Positions 34,251 through 46,549 of a DNA stretch of 64,000 bases are shown here, piece after piece. The position numbers and the translations under genes were made by a program. The DNA is from Arthrinium phaeospermum (taxonomy: Eukaryota; Ascomycota; Sordariomycetes; Amphisphaeriales; Apiosporaceae): positions 744,001 to 808,000 of the forward strand of contig QYRS01000004.1 in assembly GCA_006503535.1 (NCBI GenBank), written 5' to 3'. Under the pieces are notes generated by a model that was not told the DNA's origin, ran no database searches, and saw nothing but the letters and a program-made list of their open reading frames with translations. Each line of letters starts with the position of its first letter. Position 1 is the first letter of the stretch.

Positions 34251-37200
34251 GAAAGGCTTTCTTGTCTGTTGTGGTCACTTCATCGTTTGGATGTGATGTG
34301 TGGGTTTGGAGCTATTAGGATAGTGACGACTTGCCTGCGATTGAAGAACTGATTATTTATGTGATTGATACTGGAGGATGGATATGTTGTAAGGAGCTAG
34401 CCTACGGCGATTGCCTGTGACTCATGGGTCCGGCACAAAGAGGGGAAGTTTTCTAAGAATTCTCTTTTGAGACGAGGAGGATAACTATTTGGTTGCCAGT
34501 GCAACTAGGAACGAACTTTCTTGGTTATATACTGACTCCGACTACCTGACTTCAGCTTGTGATGCACTTGAGAGCCTCATGATAACTCCTGTCCCTTATT
34601 TGACAAGGCATCAGTGACAAGACACCACCGCAGTCCAGGGAAACGTCATAACCAGGAGAAATAATATCACGAGAACAGCGTATCATGGATAATGGCACAT
34701 GTAGCTTTTATTACTCTGCTGCCGTGCCTTCATGCATCACGTCATACTGTCCCCCTTTTCTTCATACATCCTTTGGGCTTAGAGCCCAGGCCATCCACGT
34801 TTGCTGTCTGAGCGGCACCAGAGTAAACGACGCCGGGTAGGGAGGAGAATTCTGGATGTGTCGAGCCGATGGCGGTACAAGAAACCATGACCACTTCAAC
34901 TTCGGGCAGGTACGGTAAAGGCGGCACCACAGGAGGAGATCTTCGAGCATGGCTTCGAAGTGTTGGTCCAGAGCAGGGAGGCCGCCCGATCGCCATGTCT
35001 CGTCGGCCCAGCCGGAAGCAAAATGTTGGGTTTGTTGCAGTTGGCAGTGTCCCTTCATCACCAGGTTGAAGCCCAAGTGGCTCCAATCCTTCAATGAGCC
35101 CTGCTCGAGTTGAGAGAAGGGGCGGGGACACACATGGCACCGCAAGGATCACGGTAAAGGGGTTGAGGCTGTGCCAGCAAGTGCCATTCTTATTTCTTCT
35201 CCATCTGCATACATAGAGAGTTATGATACTGCAGCGCGAGCGGACATGAGAATTGTGATAACCTGCGTTTACTAAAATAAATGACGATCATCGTTTCCCC
35301 AGATCAACCTGAAACGAGATGATCCAGATTCGGCGCTTGGCTGGGTATAAAGATATTACCACGACCAATCTCTCGGGAGACCGACCGGCCGCAGTACCCG
35401 GCCGGTGGACACAGCAATAAAGATTTGAGTTTATCACATCCGTCCGGGCCGGAGCTTGAGTACATGGGAGACGTCGTTTGGCAGGGAAGCCCGCTTTCCC
35501 TTCCTTGAAACAAACAGGGGTGTTGGCTTTCGCGGACCCGGTAGTGGCTAAGCAAATCTGCATGTTTGAAAAACAACTTGAACACTGTACATTAGATACG
35601 AATACATAGGAATAGTATATGAAACAAGTAGAATGTAAAAGTTCTGGAAGAGGGCGGAGTCAGTTTCGTTTCAACACCATTGACATACATCCCTGTTTCG
35701 ATGCGCCAAATGTGTTTTTTAAATAACATGAGAAAAGAATGGATTGCAACCCACTGCTTTCGATGCTTAACTCCGATACGGCATTCATTGCAGTGTAGCG
35801 AGAAAAGAGAGCGTTTCGACCGCAGCCCGCAATCACGCCATTAGAATATATGTGCTATGACGAGATGACGATATTGCGAATCCTGAAAAGAGGTTGCTCG
35901 TCTGCAACTCCTCGAATTGTTCGGCATCGGAGGGTTGTGTCCGAGGTCATGATTAGGTAAGGAAAGTCATGATGTTGCCAGGCAGCTATGACGTGGGAGG
36001 GGCACCCAGAGAAGCCCAGTAATGCCGATTCTGCCCCACCACGCACGCAGAAAAATGTCGGGAATACGCTAACCACCAGATTTCGACATTCACCTTTTGG
36101 CGTACCAGCCTACAGTAGCCCAATGGCCTTCCATCAAGCCAATTGATGAGTGTCACAAGTAGCTAAAAACAGAAAGAAAAAAAAAAAGGTGGAAGGGAAC
36201 GGGACCGACGATCAACTTTTCCTTTTTCTTCATGCCACGATGAAGCTTGTATTCAGAAGTTACAGCTGTCCTACAGGCCAAAGACCAAAAACGACACCGA
36301 CAGGATGATCGGGTCCAGGGTCTCATCTTGGCCAGAGCCGCCTGCAGCTTGGCAGCATATCGCTGAGAGAGTTATTTCCAAGGAAGAGCCGAATAACGAA
36401 AGTGAGAAAAATACCAAAAGCGACTGTAGACAGGGATTTACGGGCACCCTGTGCCGGGGGGGGCCCATTCGCAACCCATGCACGTTAGCATGTAGCCCAA
36501 CCAGACACCAGACGCGCACATGGCAGACGGGGGAATTGCTGATGGATTTGGCAACGATTGGCACGCATCTGGGAGTCTGGGAGCTTCAAACCTGAATGAT
36601 GGAGAAGGGGACGGCCGGCGATTGGATGAGCTGCAGCAGCGCCCGTCGTGTCCAAGCCTCACGCAACCCTAGGTGCATGAGGTGCAACGGTTTCTGAACC
36701 TGCTGAAGAAGGCCGGCGTGCCATGCGAATATCTGGCACGCCGGGTGCACTGCAGCATTTTTGTGTGTCTTCCCACCCACGACCCTGATTTTGCGCTCAT
36801 GCACGCCCGGCGAAGGCGGAGACGGGGGGGGGAGAGAAGGTCTCCGTCGTCAGAGTTGCCGATTGTGGCGGATTTGCTCTGCTTTCACCTGCACCGCCAA
36901 CGTAAGGCTCGTCGTAATGGGAACCCATCTACCATGTGTCCCTCCAATGGGCGGCGCTGCAATGAAGGGGCTGAGGGATCTCCCGTGTGGGGAGGGGGAT
37001 GGTACTGGGATGGATTTCACCTGACGTTGCTGCAATTGCCCATGGGCACAGATGGGCAGCCCAAGGAAAAAAGACTGGGTGCCCATGACGTCGTTTTGCT
37101 CCCCTCTATCCCCAAAAATCTTTCCAGCCTCCCGTCTCACCATGTAACCTCTCCTCCACTTTGATGCTATATCTGCCCGTTTTGATGTCAATTGCTGTCG

Positions 37201-38821
37201 CCCGCCAATGGTACTCCTCGCTCGGGCTTAATCGGAGAGAGACCGACCAAGAGACAGGAAAAGCGAATGACCAGATATCATGCGCCTTGACGTGCGCAAC
37301 TTGTTGGTCACTGGAAGGGTTGGTGACTGCCTGCATCAAGGGCAAGCCGCAACACCGACTTGGGTTACGTCGGGTTGTGTCAATAAATAGAAAAGGTACA
37401 TGTAGTTTTCCTGATCGTGGCCTAGGTAAGTGGACAGTAGGTCTGTAATACGAACATGACAAGTCGCGAGACCAAAGCAAGGTCGAGAGAGAGCAAAAGC
37501 AAAATCAATTCGACCCAATCCGACCCAATCTCGTCTAAGCCCAAAAATATAATTGCTCAGGTCTGCCTGGTTGTTTGTTAGGCGCAGCAGCTGTTGTTGA
37601 CATTAAAGATTTTCAGAGCGCCAGGGACGAGAACCAGGTGCAGGCCCGTCTTGTCAGCTTCCTTCCAATATCAATTTGCGCAGCGCAGGACCAGTGTGTT
37701 TCGTTTCAAGTCGATTTTGGGGGAGGGGTAAACCTACAGAACCTACCTAAGCAATCAAGCCAACAACAGGCCATCCCGCCCATCCCTCCATCGTCCATCG
37801 AGCCAGAAACCCGCCAACGAGACGGGCAGGAATAAGACAGCCTGGCGATTATCATTGACGGACCTGGAGAACCAAGCCGAAGATCGAATTGATGCCGCGC
37901 CGCCATTGGCCCGACCAGATTGGGTAGCGACCAGAACGACGCAAATATTATTCATCAAAGATCAGCAGCTGCTGCTGTTTCAGCAAGGGTGCAGACAGGG
38001 TCAAGGTCAATTAGTACACCAGGGACCTCAGATCCGAATCCCATCCTCCATACTTATCTATTCCCAAAGAGACACAGAGCTTGCTGCCCTTTTCCCTCAA
38101 GCTTGCATCTGCATCTGCATCTGATGATATATCTTTCCCATCCATCCATACTCCATCCCACTTTCCCAACGCACCACACCAAAACGCCAGACGACAATTG
38201 AAAAAGTCTAAGTGGCGCAACTTGGACATCTCGAGACATTCGCATTCTTCCGCCAAGACGAAGAACAAGAATCCAATCCTTGCAGAAGCAATAGTCGAAA
38301 CGTCTCTCTACTTCGTCGTCATCCTCTTCAAGAATTGAAGAAAAGAAGCACCTCAAGAGTGGCAGCAGTGACGAGTGACGAGGCTGGCTACTACTGCAAC
38401 CCGGGCTCACTCGCTCTTACCTTTTCTCTCCCACTCCCCGCGCTACTGCGGCAGGTCTAGCCTAGCCTAACAATCGAAAACCCGCCGCAAAACCAGAGGA
38501 AGCCCACTTCGCTTCGCACGTAGTGGTGAAAAGGTACATTGCTAATTCTTTCACGAGCTATCTCCTCCCCTTCCCCCCCTCTCTCCCCCCCTTCCTCTCT
38601 CCAGTACTGAGGGGTTCTCATAATGAGGTTACCGCCCGCGAAGGTCCCGCCATGAGCTGACAAAACGACATCTTGCAGACCTAGTTTTTTTCTTCCTTCA
38701 CCCGCTCACCCTCAATACCACCGTTTGCGCCGAGACTACAAAACCTCGCTTCCCCCAATTCCCACTAGCAGCATTCGTACCTGTTTTGGCTGCCAGCACT
38801 GCTTGCTGCGAATTCGCAAGA
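34251..38821. other. Large intergenic gap, 4.6 kb
   Basis: No gene could be supported. Two overlapping minus-strand ORFs (34762-35145 and 34742-35152) compete in different frames, and neither has a recognisable domain. Homopolymer tracts occur (A12 near 36,180, G7 near 36,460). The CT-rich last 0.8 kb is probably a long leader of the MAPKK gene. Non-coding RNA cannot be excluded. Confidence 0.5.
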
Positions 38822-40785
38822 ATGGCGGACACACCGTCGCCGCCCGGGTCGCCGCTCGACACCCCAGACACCCCCGGCCCCGAAGAGTTCGTCTCCAGTG
38901 ACGGCACGATACCGAAGAGAATGCCTTCGCTGCGATCCATCTCCGACCCACAGAACCCCGGCCAAAGCATGTCCGCTTCCTCGACCCCTCTGGGCGTCCT
39001 GTCTAATGCCCGGCGACCGCCCGTATCGTCGGGTATGTCTAGTGGTCGCTTGCCCGAAGACATCAACGCCAAGATGCGAGCTTTCCACCTGTCCCGTCAG
39101 GGTAGCAATCCCATGGCGCCATCATCACCAAGCTCAGCCCCTCCTCAGTCTCCTGTAGCGGCAGCTCCAACGGGCGGGCCTGTTCTGGGTGGCCTTCCCG
39201 GCGGCCTTCGACCGCCCGGAGGTCTTCAAAGACCCGGAGCCCCCTCGTTCCCTAAATCCGCGCCGTCACTTCCTCCCTCAGCCGGTGGAGGTTTGGCCGG
39301 CAAGAGGCGGTTCGGACTGAAGCTCGGTGACATGGGAGGAGGAGGAGCACCCGCCAATCCCGCTGCACCGAACGCGGCTGGCGGTAGCGATGCCGCGCCT
39401 CCTAATCTATCGACGGGAGCGCCTTCCCAGATGTCGCAATTCTCCAACTACATCGATACAGAAAAAGGTTACTTGACGTTCAAGGGCAAGGCCATCATCT
39501 CGAACAAAGGTGTCGACTTCTCGGATGGAACCGTGTTCCGGATATCCCTGGATGAAGTGGAAAAACTGGACGAACTCGGAAAAGGCAACTACGGTACAGT
39601 GTACAAGGTGAGGCATAGCAAGCCGCGCATGCCTCGCTTCGGACAAGGTTTATCTGGATTCAAAGCTGCATCCCACTCACAACTACCACCTGCCACAACA
39701 GAGCAGGACGATGCTCCTCCAGTCGGCGGATCGATGTCCGGAAAGGTCATGGCTATGAAGGAAATGCGACTGGAGCTGGACGAGGCCAAATTCGGCACGA
39801 TTTTGAAGGAGCTGCTTATTCTACACGAATGCGTATCGCCCTACATAATAGACTTCTACGGCGCATTCTTCCAAGAGGGTGCTGTCTACATGTGTCTCGA
39901 GTACATGGACGGTGGCTCAATCGACAAGCTATACACTGGTGGTATCCCAGAGACCATTCTGCAGAAGATCACCTACTCGACCGTGATGGGTCTGAAGGAG
40001 CTGAAGGAGAAGCACAACATCATCCACCGAGACGTCAAGCCCACAAACATCCTGGCCAACTCAAGAGGCCAGATCAAGATTTGTGACTTCGGCGTAAGCG
40101 GAAATCTGGTGGCCAGTATGGCCAGAACGAATATCGGCTGTCAAAGCTATATGGCACCGGAGCGCATCTCAGGTGGCGCTTTCATGTCATCAGGAGCTAG
40201 CGATGGCACGTACAGCGTACAGAGTGATATCTGGAGTTTAGGCCTGACCGTCATCGAGTGCGCCATGGGTAAATACCCTTACCCGCCTGAAGTATCGTCC
40301 ACCATCTTCAGTCAACTTAGCGTAAGCTCCACACCCACCCTCGGTCACACGCGAATTCTACTGACACTCGTGAATAGGCAATTGTCGAAGGCGATCCGCC
40401 AGATTTGCCAACGGAGGGTTACTCTGACACGGCCCGGAAGTTCGTGCATGCGTGTCTGCACAAGGTCCCCAAGATGCGGCCGACCTACGGAGCCCTGCTC
40501 GCTTCGGATTGGCTGCAGGGTCTAGCGAAACCGGAAACCATCACCGAGGAAGACGAAGAGGCGGCAGAGAACGATGCCAGCGACCAGGCCATGGCCGACG
40601 CTGCTGATAAGCTCAAGCTCGGCAAATCAGGATCTACCGAAGATGCTGAAATTGCCGAATGGGTACAAGGCGTGCTGGAAGGAAAGGCGAACGGGACACT
40701 TGGGGCCAAGTCTTCGAAACCCGCATTACACACGGCACCTCTCGACACTGTTAGCCCCGTGGCTAGTCCCCAGGCGGCGTCATAA
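38822..40785 (+). CDS. PBS2: MAP kinase kinase of the HOG pathway (PBS2/OS-5 type)
   Basis: Exons 38822-40321 and 40378-40785 give 635 aa. The start MADTPSPPGSPLDTPDTPGP is the first ATG in frame. A Pro/Ser/Gly-rich N-terminus with MRAFHLSRQGSNPM (about 85-100) precedes the kinase domain. The domain has LGKGNYGTVYKV, catalytic Lys in VMAMKEMRLE (about 312), HRDVKPTN (about 401), DFGVSG (about 421) and an activation loop ending NIGCQSYMAPERI, which distinguishes PBS2-type from STE7- and MKK1-type kinases. An insert with PRMPRFGQGLSGF in the N-lobe is also typical. It phosphorylates the Hog1 MAPK in osmotic stress (family knowledge). The C-terminal tail is acidic. The intron is phase 0. Confidence 0.92.
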
Positions 40786-42354
40786 CACACCTGGATGGGC
40801 TGCACGACTATTTATCCACGCCAACCGCGGCGGACGAGCAAAACCTCAAATCATACAATCCATTCACGAGCCACGAGCAGCACAGGCACATGGCCATGGA
40901 AACTGTCCGAAATACCTCTCACGATCACATCAAAGCATCATAACGGCGTACACTACAGCAGCAGCAGAAACAGCAGCACATATCGCTCGGAAATATCTCT
41001 TTTCATTATGAACTCTATGGGAATATACGCATCTTGGCTGGCATTCTACTACATGGGGTGTTTGGAGAGCATCAGTAGTAGTGAGTGATGGAGCTCGTCC
41101 TATCGACATCATCATCGTCAGTCATGGTTTATGGATGGGATGGGATGGGCGACGGGACGAGCTCATACAAACACATCCGAGTGTTGTGTTGTTGCGTTGC
41201 TCCTTCTCTTCTTCTTCTTGTTGTTCTTCCCCTTGTCCTTTTTTTTCTTCCTCCTCTTCTTCTTCTTTGAAAGGTGAATTCATTTGTTTATTGTTTCTGG
41301 GTAGCTATAGGCTATAAGTCCCGTGTATACACGATTTCTGCTGCTGGGACCAGGAGGGGGGCGTTGGAGTGCGTCCGGAAATAAATCCTTATACATCTTC
41401 TCGTATACTTGGGGGTTGCCCGTTTTTGTTGATGTTACATGATGAACGTACTTACTGAATGTGCCCACTGTATTGTGTTGGTGATGGGTACAATTATGGT
41501 GGCACCTTACGGTTTGGGGGACACAGGTAACATGGAGATCAATGTCCCACCGAGACGAGGAGTTGGGATCTAGGTAGGAGAAATGTATAGCCTCGGTGGA
41601 TATTGGATGATTTGATCCAGTTGGTGACCAGACAGTTTCAATCATAGACTTATCGGGTAATACGCGTGTTGATTCGCGAAGCTGTCAATTCTTTGTCTAA
41701 TAATACACCGCCTCCACCAATGAAGATGGGGCAGTACGAGTGTCGCTTCACCGCGTATTACGTACTCGTTTGACCAACTCTGTCGAGAAATCTACTGGCA
41801 GACCTCACAGCGGTGAGCGTCGGTGTACTTTGGTGGACACGATAATAAGTAGACGGACACGTACGGATGCATGCATCACGAAGACGATGAAATCGAACAT
41901 CTAGCACGGATGTTCGGTTTCGTAGACACAATCAACAGTAACCATTACTGCAAGTTGCCAACGCCATCATCTAAAATTAAACATTCTGTAAATTTTCTCG
42001 TATATCATATCTAGCGAGAGTGCCATAGTAGGGGGTGGTATCAAACAAACATAACAAGTAAAAAACCAAACCAAGTCATTTGATATCACGTCTCATCTCT
42101 CATCATCGCCCTTCCGCATTACATGCCGCATCTTCGCCTCTGGACCGTTGTTGGGCCAACCAACGGCCCCGTTCGAAAACGGCAACTCTTTTTCGCCCGT
42201 TCGCCAAGTGTAAAACGCCGTGGAATGCGAAGATATATCATCATCATCCGTGTCAGCAAAGGTCGGTCAGGACAAGCAGTATGGTTTATACTAGCTCGTC
42301 CGCCCGGTGCCGCAATATCCCTAGCGGCACAAGGGGGAGAACGATCCGTTTCGT
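40786..42354. other. Intergenic between convergent MAPKK and SUR7 genes
   Basis: The genes converge here, so this is 3' flank on both sides. It has CT-rich runs (TTCTTCTTCTTG near 41,210) and no supported gene. A 121-codon minus-strand ORF at 41280-41645 has no recognisable domain. Confidence 0.6.
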
Positions 42355-43235
42355 TTAGGAGTAGTCGTCCTTGACCCGGCGGCTGTTGAGGTCGTAGCTC
42401 CGTCGGCTGCGAACACTTCGCTTGCGGCCGAAGCGGCTACCCCAGCCACCACCGTTGCTCGGACCGGAGGGAGCCTTGTCCTTGCCGGCGCGGCTGCCGA
42501 TGAAGAAGAGCAGCATGCTGAGGAACAGGCAGGCCCAGGCGCCCCAGCTGAAGCCGAAGCCGTAGCGACCGAGGTGAGCGTCGCGGCCGTCGCTGCTGAA
42601 GGCCTTTTGTGCCTTGGCAAAAGTGGCCGTCATCAGGGAGACGGCGATGGTGTAGAAGAAGAGGGCGATCATGGTGGAGAGGCCGGCGAGGGCGCTGCCA
42701 AGGCGGCCGCAGCAGGCCAGGAAGCCGGTGAAGAAGGCCAGGACGCTGAAGAAAAGGGTCATCATGTAGAAGACCCAGCCGAACCGCCACATGTAGAAGA
42801 ATGGAGAACTAGTCGTGTTGGCGCCGTGGCTGCCGACCAACGAAGCCGGGGCGCCGGTCGGGTTGGCGTCCCAGGCCCAACCAAAGGGCGGCGCGGGCCA
42901 CGCTCCGCCGCAGTCCACGTTGCCAGGGCTACACATGTAGAAGTACGTCCATTGCGTGCGATCGCGCGCCCCCGTAATGCCATTGGTGGCGGCGCTGAGG
43001 AAGTATGTCTTGTTGAACGGCGTCACGTCCGTCACGCCCGCCAGTATCACGAACAAGAGAAATAGAATGGAGGTGGCGAGGAAGAGGAGGGAGGTAAGGC
43101 CGAGGCCAGCATCTGTTGATCGAGAACAGTCAATACTCTGTTTGTCGTCGGGTTCGCGACATCCACCGGAGCAGTAATGCGGTCGAGTGGGGCGTCGTGA
43201 TGGATGGGCACATTATACGTACGAGAGAGGGCCAT
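42355..43235 (-). CDS. SUR7/PalI-family plasma-membrane protein
   Basis: Exons 43235-43223 (only 13 nt, coding MALS plus 1 nt) and 43112-42355 give 256 aa, joined over a 110-bp phase-1 intron. Four hydrophobic segments are visible: LTSLLFLATSILFLLFVILAG near the N-terminus, then FYMMTLFFSVLAFFTGFLAC, STMIALFFYTIAVSLMT and GAWACLFLSMLLFFIG. A long extracellular loop carries TYFYMCSPGNVDCGG, where a Cys pair matches the SUR7 loop signature. The C-terminal tail is cytosolic and basic (RFGRKRSVRSRR). Known relatives mark eisosome/MCC membrane domains or act in cell-wall organisation. The tiny first exon makes this start easy to miss. Confidence 0.85.
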
Positions 43236-46200
43236 TTTCGGCGGCGATGTCGCTAAGCTAGGTAAGGAATTCCTTGGGCAATCGCGGAGACGCAATAGGC
43301 GATTAGGCCTCCTTCGGGGTGTTGTCGCAAACTGTCAGACAGCGTAGGAGTCGAGGTTGAACTGTGAGTAGAGATGGCCTGTCAGTTACACTTTCCGTGG
43401 ACATGAGGCGATGATGCTGTCAAATGTGGGTGTGTAGCGAAAGTGCATGCATGGTGGTCAAATAAGCGCATATGCAGCAGGGTCGAGGGCAGTCCAGGTC
43501 GTCCGATGGGCCGGCAGCGCAAAGTAGGGGCGGCCTCTGCCCTCTTTGTGTGTGTTGGTTTGTCGCAAGATTAATGTCTGAGACAAATCACGACAAGGTC
43601 GTCGCAAAGGTCCAAGTCATTGCCGGGTTGGGCGGGATGTTGCGTAGCGAAAATGCGTAGGCCTTGGCGCCACCCATGCAGATCGATCCAATATGGCGAT
43701 GAACGAATGAGAGAGAGGGCTTCTTACCTGGGAGACGAGTGCTTCACTTTCCACCTATAATTAGCTATTAAGATCCTATAGGAGGATTGTGGTTGGTCGG
43801 ATGGGTTGGAGGGTGGAAAGAGGAAATAGTAATTGCAAGAGGTCGGGAAAGAAGAGGCGGGCGAGCAGAAGCAGGGTGGTCTCGTCATGTTTATGTTCAG
43901 ATCAGACGAAGTGGAAGCCGCAAGTTCCAGCAGCTCCAGCAGCAGCAGTAGCGGTAGCTGCAAGCCAATTTGCAGGTTTGTTCTAGGCATGTTAGGCCGT
44001 CTAGGTTCACTAGCAACCGCGGATGGGTCCAATTTGGCAGTGACCGTTCCCGTCCACATACCGTGACATTCCAATACTACGGCATCGGCCTGTTCCTCCA
44101 CCCCATGTCACCTTCATCCTCGCTAGTCCCTCATAGACCACGATCAGATAATGTTTTTTTCTCTCTCATGGTTATTAGCCTATTGCCTAGTATAATACAG
44201 ATGAAATGAAGCGTCTAATTTTGCTTGGCCAGATCTCCTTTCCTCCGTGCCGTCGCAAGATCTCAACACCTAGTGCTGTCCTCCAAGACTAACTCTTCAA
44301 TCCAATGTCCTTTTTTTTCTCGGGGTGGAGTAGCAATGACGACACTGAGCGACGCTATTGAGGGGAGCTTGTTACTGCTTCCGGTCTAGTGTCCTGGGCC
44401 GTGTTGCCGTTCACGTTGGGCGGGCTCGAGCTTCGAGAGAGCTGGTTGGCGCATTGGTCTGTCTGGCCTGGTTAGCTCGCTGTGCGCGGCGTGCGGCTTC
44501 GATGATCACACACCAAAAAGGAGCTGGACTTGGGACTTCGACCACGAGAGCGCGGGAGAGGACATAAGTAAAAAGAACGCTTGACGCAATACCGTATGTA
44601 TGTCGAGCACCCGCGATGTTCACCCCCTACGTCAGCCCCCATCATTGATCAACCAGTAACCAACAGCTGGCATGGCCGTCCATCGTCTTTTCCCCCCAAT
44701 CACCAATATTCCGCGTCATCTGTGCGCAACTGGATCGCGAACCATCACTAATCCTGCAGTGGTCATGAGGTATACGGCGGTGTGCACTACATAGCTTATC
44801 CCCATCATCCATCGTGTTGACGATCGAAGAGCGAACTCGGGCAGCCCATCCCACTCCGCCGCATCCGAGCAATACGCAACTCGATTATGTAGCAGCGCAG
44901 CACTAATCAACCGCTTGCGGTTTTGCATGTCCAACCAAGGTGTACGTCACCCGACACATGGCACCTACATATGCACTCGGGTTGGGGTTATGCACATGCC
45001 ATACATGCTGTATTACATGCTTGAATTTAATCCAAGGTGAAGATGTGCCGGATATGCTGAATGAAGTGCAAGCCAGACGGGCAAAGTGGGAGGGGCCGGT
45101 AATTTTTAAAGTTTTGGTCCTGCCGTGCTCCCTTGCTGACACTGCAGGCGGGAAGGATACCTGCAGAATCGGTCCCATCCCTCCCACCATCCTTGTGAAT
45201 TATGCAGTCAGGTATTATTAAGATAATGTCTTTCGTGTTCAGTGCTGGCCGGCAACGGACTACCGTACATGGCACCGGAATACCATACACGGGCCATGGG
45301 TTCAAATAGGAGTCAAATCCACCTTTGGCCTCCGCGGACAGCACCACCTTCCCCAGTGTCGGATCCGCCTGCCCGCTCTCTGCCAAATCCGAGCCTTGCG
45401 ACCTCCGTCCCCTGTCCAGACCTCCGGTCCACTCTGTCCCGACGAACCACTACTGATCCATTCCATAGACCGCCTTAGAAGAACGACTCTGAGCTAATTG
45501 CATATACTTGCCTCGTATCCTCAACTGCGTCGTTTTCTGCAAGATCAATCTCATATGTGTACTCGCAGAAACTGCATCCGAATCGACTCTCAGAACCAAC
45601 AAACCCACAGAGGTATGTTTAGATAGAAATGCTATGGCTGCATCTTTGAAGCAGCAGACCGAACATAAAACTGCGTGTCTACCTCATAGGGTTGTGACAT
45701 GATCAAGTAAGCTTTCCAAGAAGATAGCTCTCTGACATGGAATGAACATCGCGACAGCTTCGCAAAACCACATGGTAGTTGACTCGTAGGTGGTAAACGG
45801 TGGCTACGGGTAATAAGTACAAAGAAAGACACTTGAGAGAGGGGTGACAGCGGCAGTTGCCGTACAAGAAAGACCCCACTTGGTGCCTTCCTCGCCGAAA
45901 TGTGCAAGGTTCTGTCTTCGCGAATGCGATACAAGTACGAAGTATTGCATGTTGTAATCAGAAGCTAAAGAAGTCCTCGACAGTCGCATACGAAGATAAC
46001 CACAAGCGCTTGCAAAAAAAAAAAAAAAAAAAAAAAAAAAGGCGGCAGTTGAAGATAAGGAAGCCGAATATAGCATAGAAGATAACATATTGGGTAGATT
46101 ATCCGGGCCAAGCTTCCTCTCGGGGTAAGAAGGAGTCGGAATACAATCCTCTGATAAGAGCCCATGTTTCGAATATAGGATTAGTAAATCCACCTATCAC

Positions 46201-46549
46201 CCTTCCCATATTGGGATCCTGCGTTGTCAATTCAACTTCACCAAACTAGGAATAAAAGACAGGCATTTCGCCCGGATGTCCCCTGACAAGCAACCGCACC
46301 CTTGTCGGATTAGCCGACGGATGCGAAAGGGACTGCATTCAGCCCCCCGGCCCCCTCTCTCTGCATGGCTATATAAGATCTTGACGAACCCAAGATGCCT
46401 CGTGATAGCCATTTAACACATTACTAATGTCTTGTTGATAAAGCCGATCGCTACATTGAAATTCGCCTGCAGAAGGGTGAAGCAGCACAGGCTGGAAGCG
46501 CGTATGCACAAGAGCTGGCGCAGCGATAACCTCATCCACCATAATCCTA
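43236..46549. other. Large intergenic gap, 3.3 kb
   Basis: No gene could be supported. A 125-codon minus ORF at 43724-44101 is low-complexity (Leu and Ser runs from CAG/CTG repeats). An A27 tract lies at 46014-46040. Confidence 0.55.
46014..46040. repeat. Poly-A tract, 27 bases
   Basis: An uninterrupted run of 27 A. It could be the tail of a degenerate retroposon or a simple microsatellite. No element body or target-site duplication is obvious next to it. Confidence 0.9.

Noticed and set aside
34742..35152. Two overlapping minus-strand ORFs of 127 and 136 codons
   Set aside because: They compete in different frames, have no recognisable motif and no flanking introns that extend either. One has reasonable composition, but that is not enough to call a gene.
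43724..44101. 125-codon minus-strand ORF
   Set aside because: It is dominated by Leu and Ser runs from a CAG/CTG microsatellite, with no domain or intron structure.
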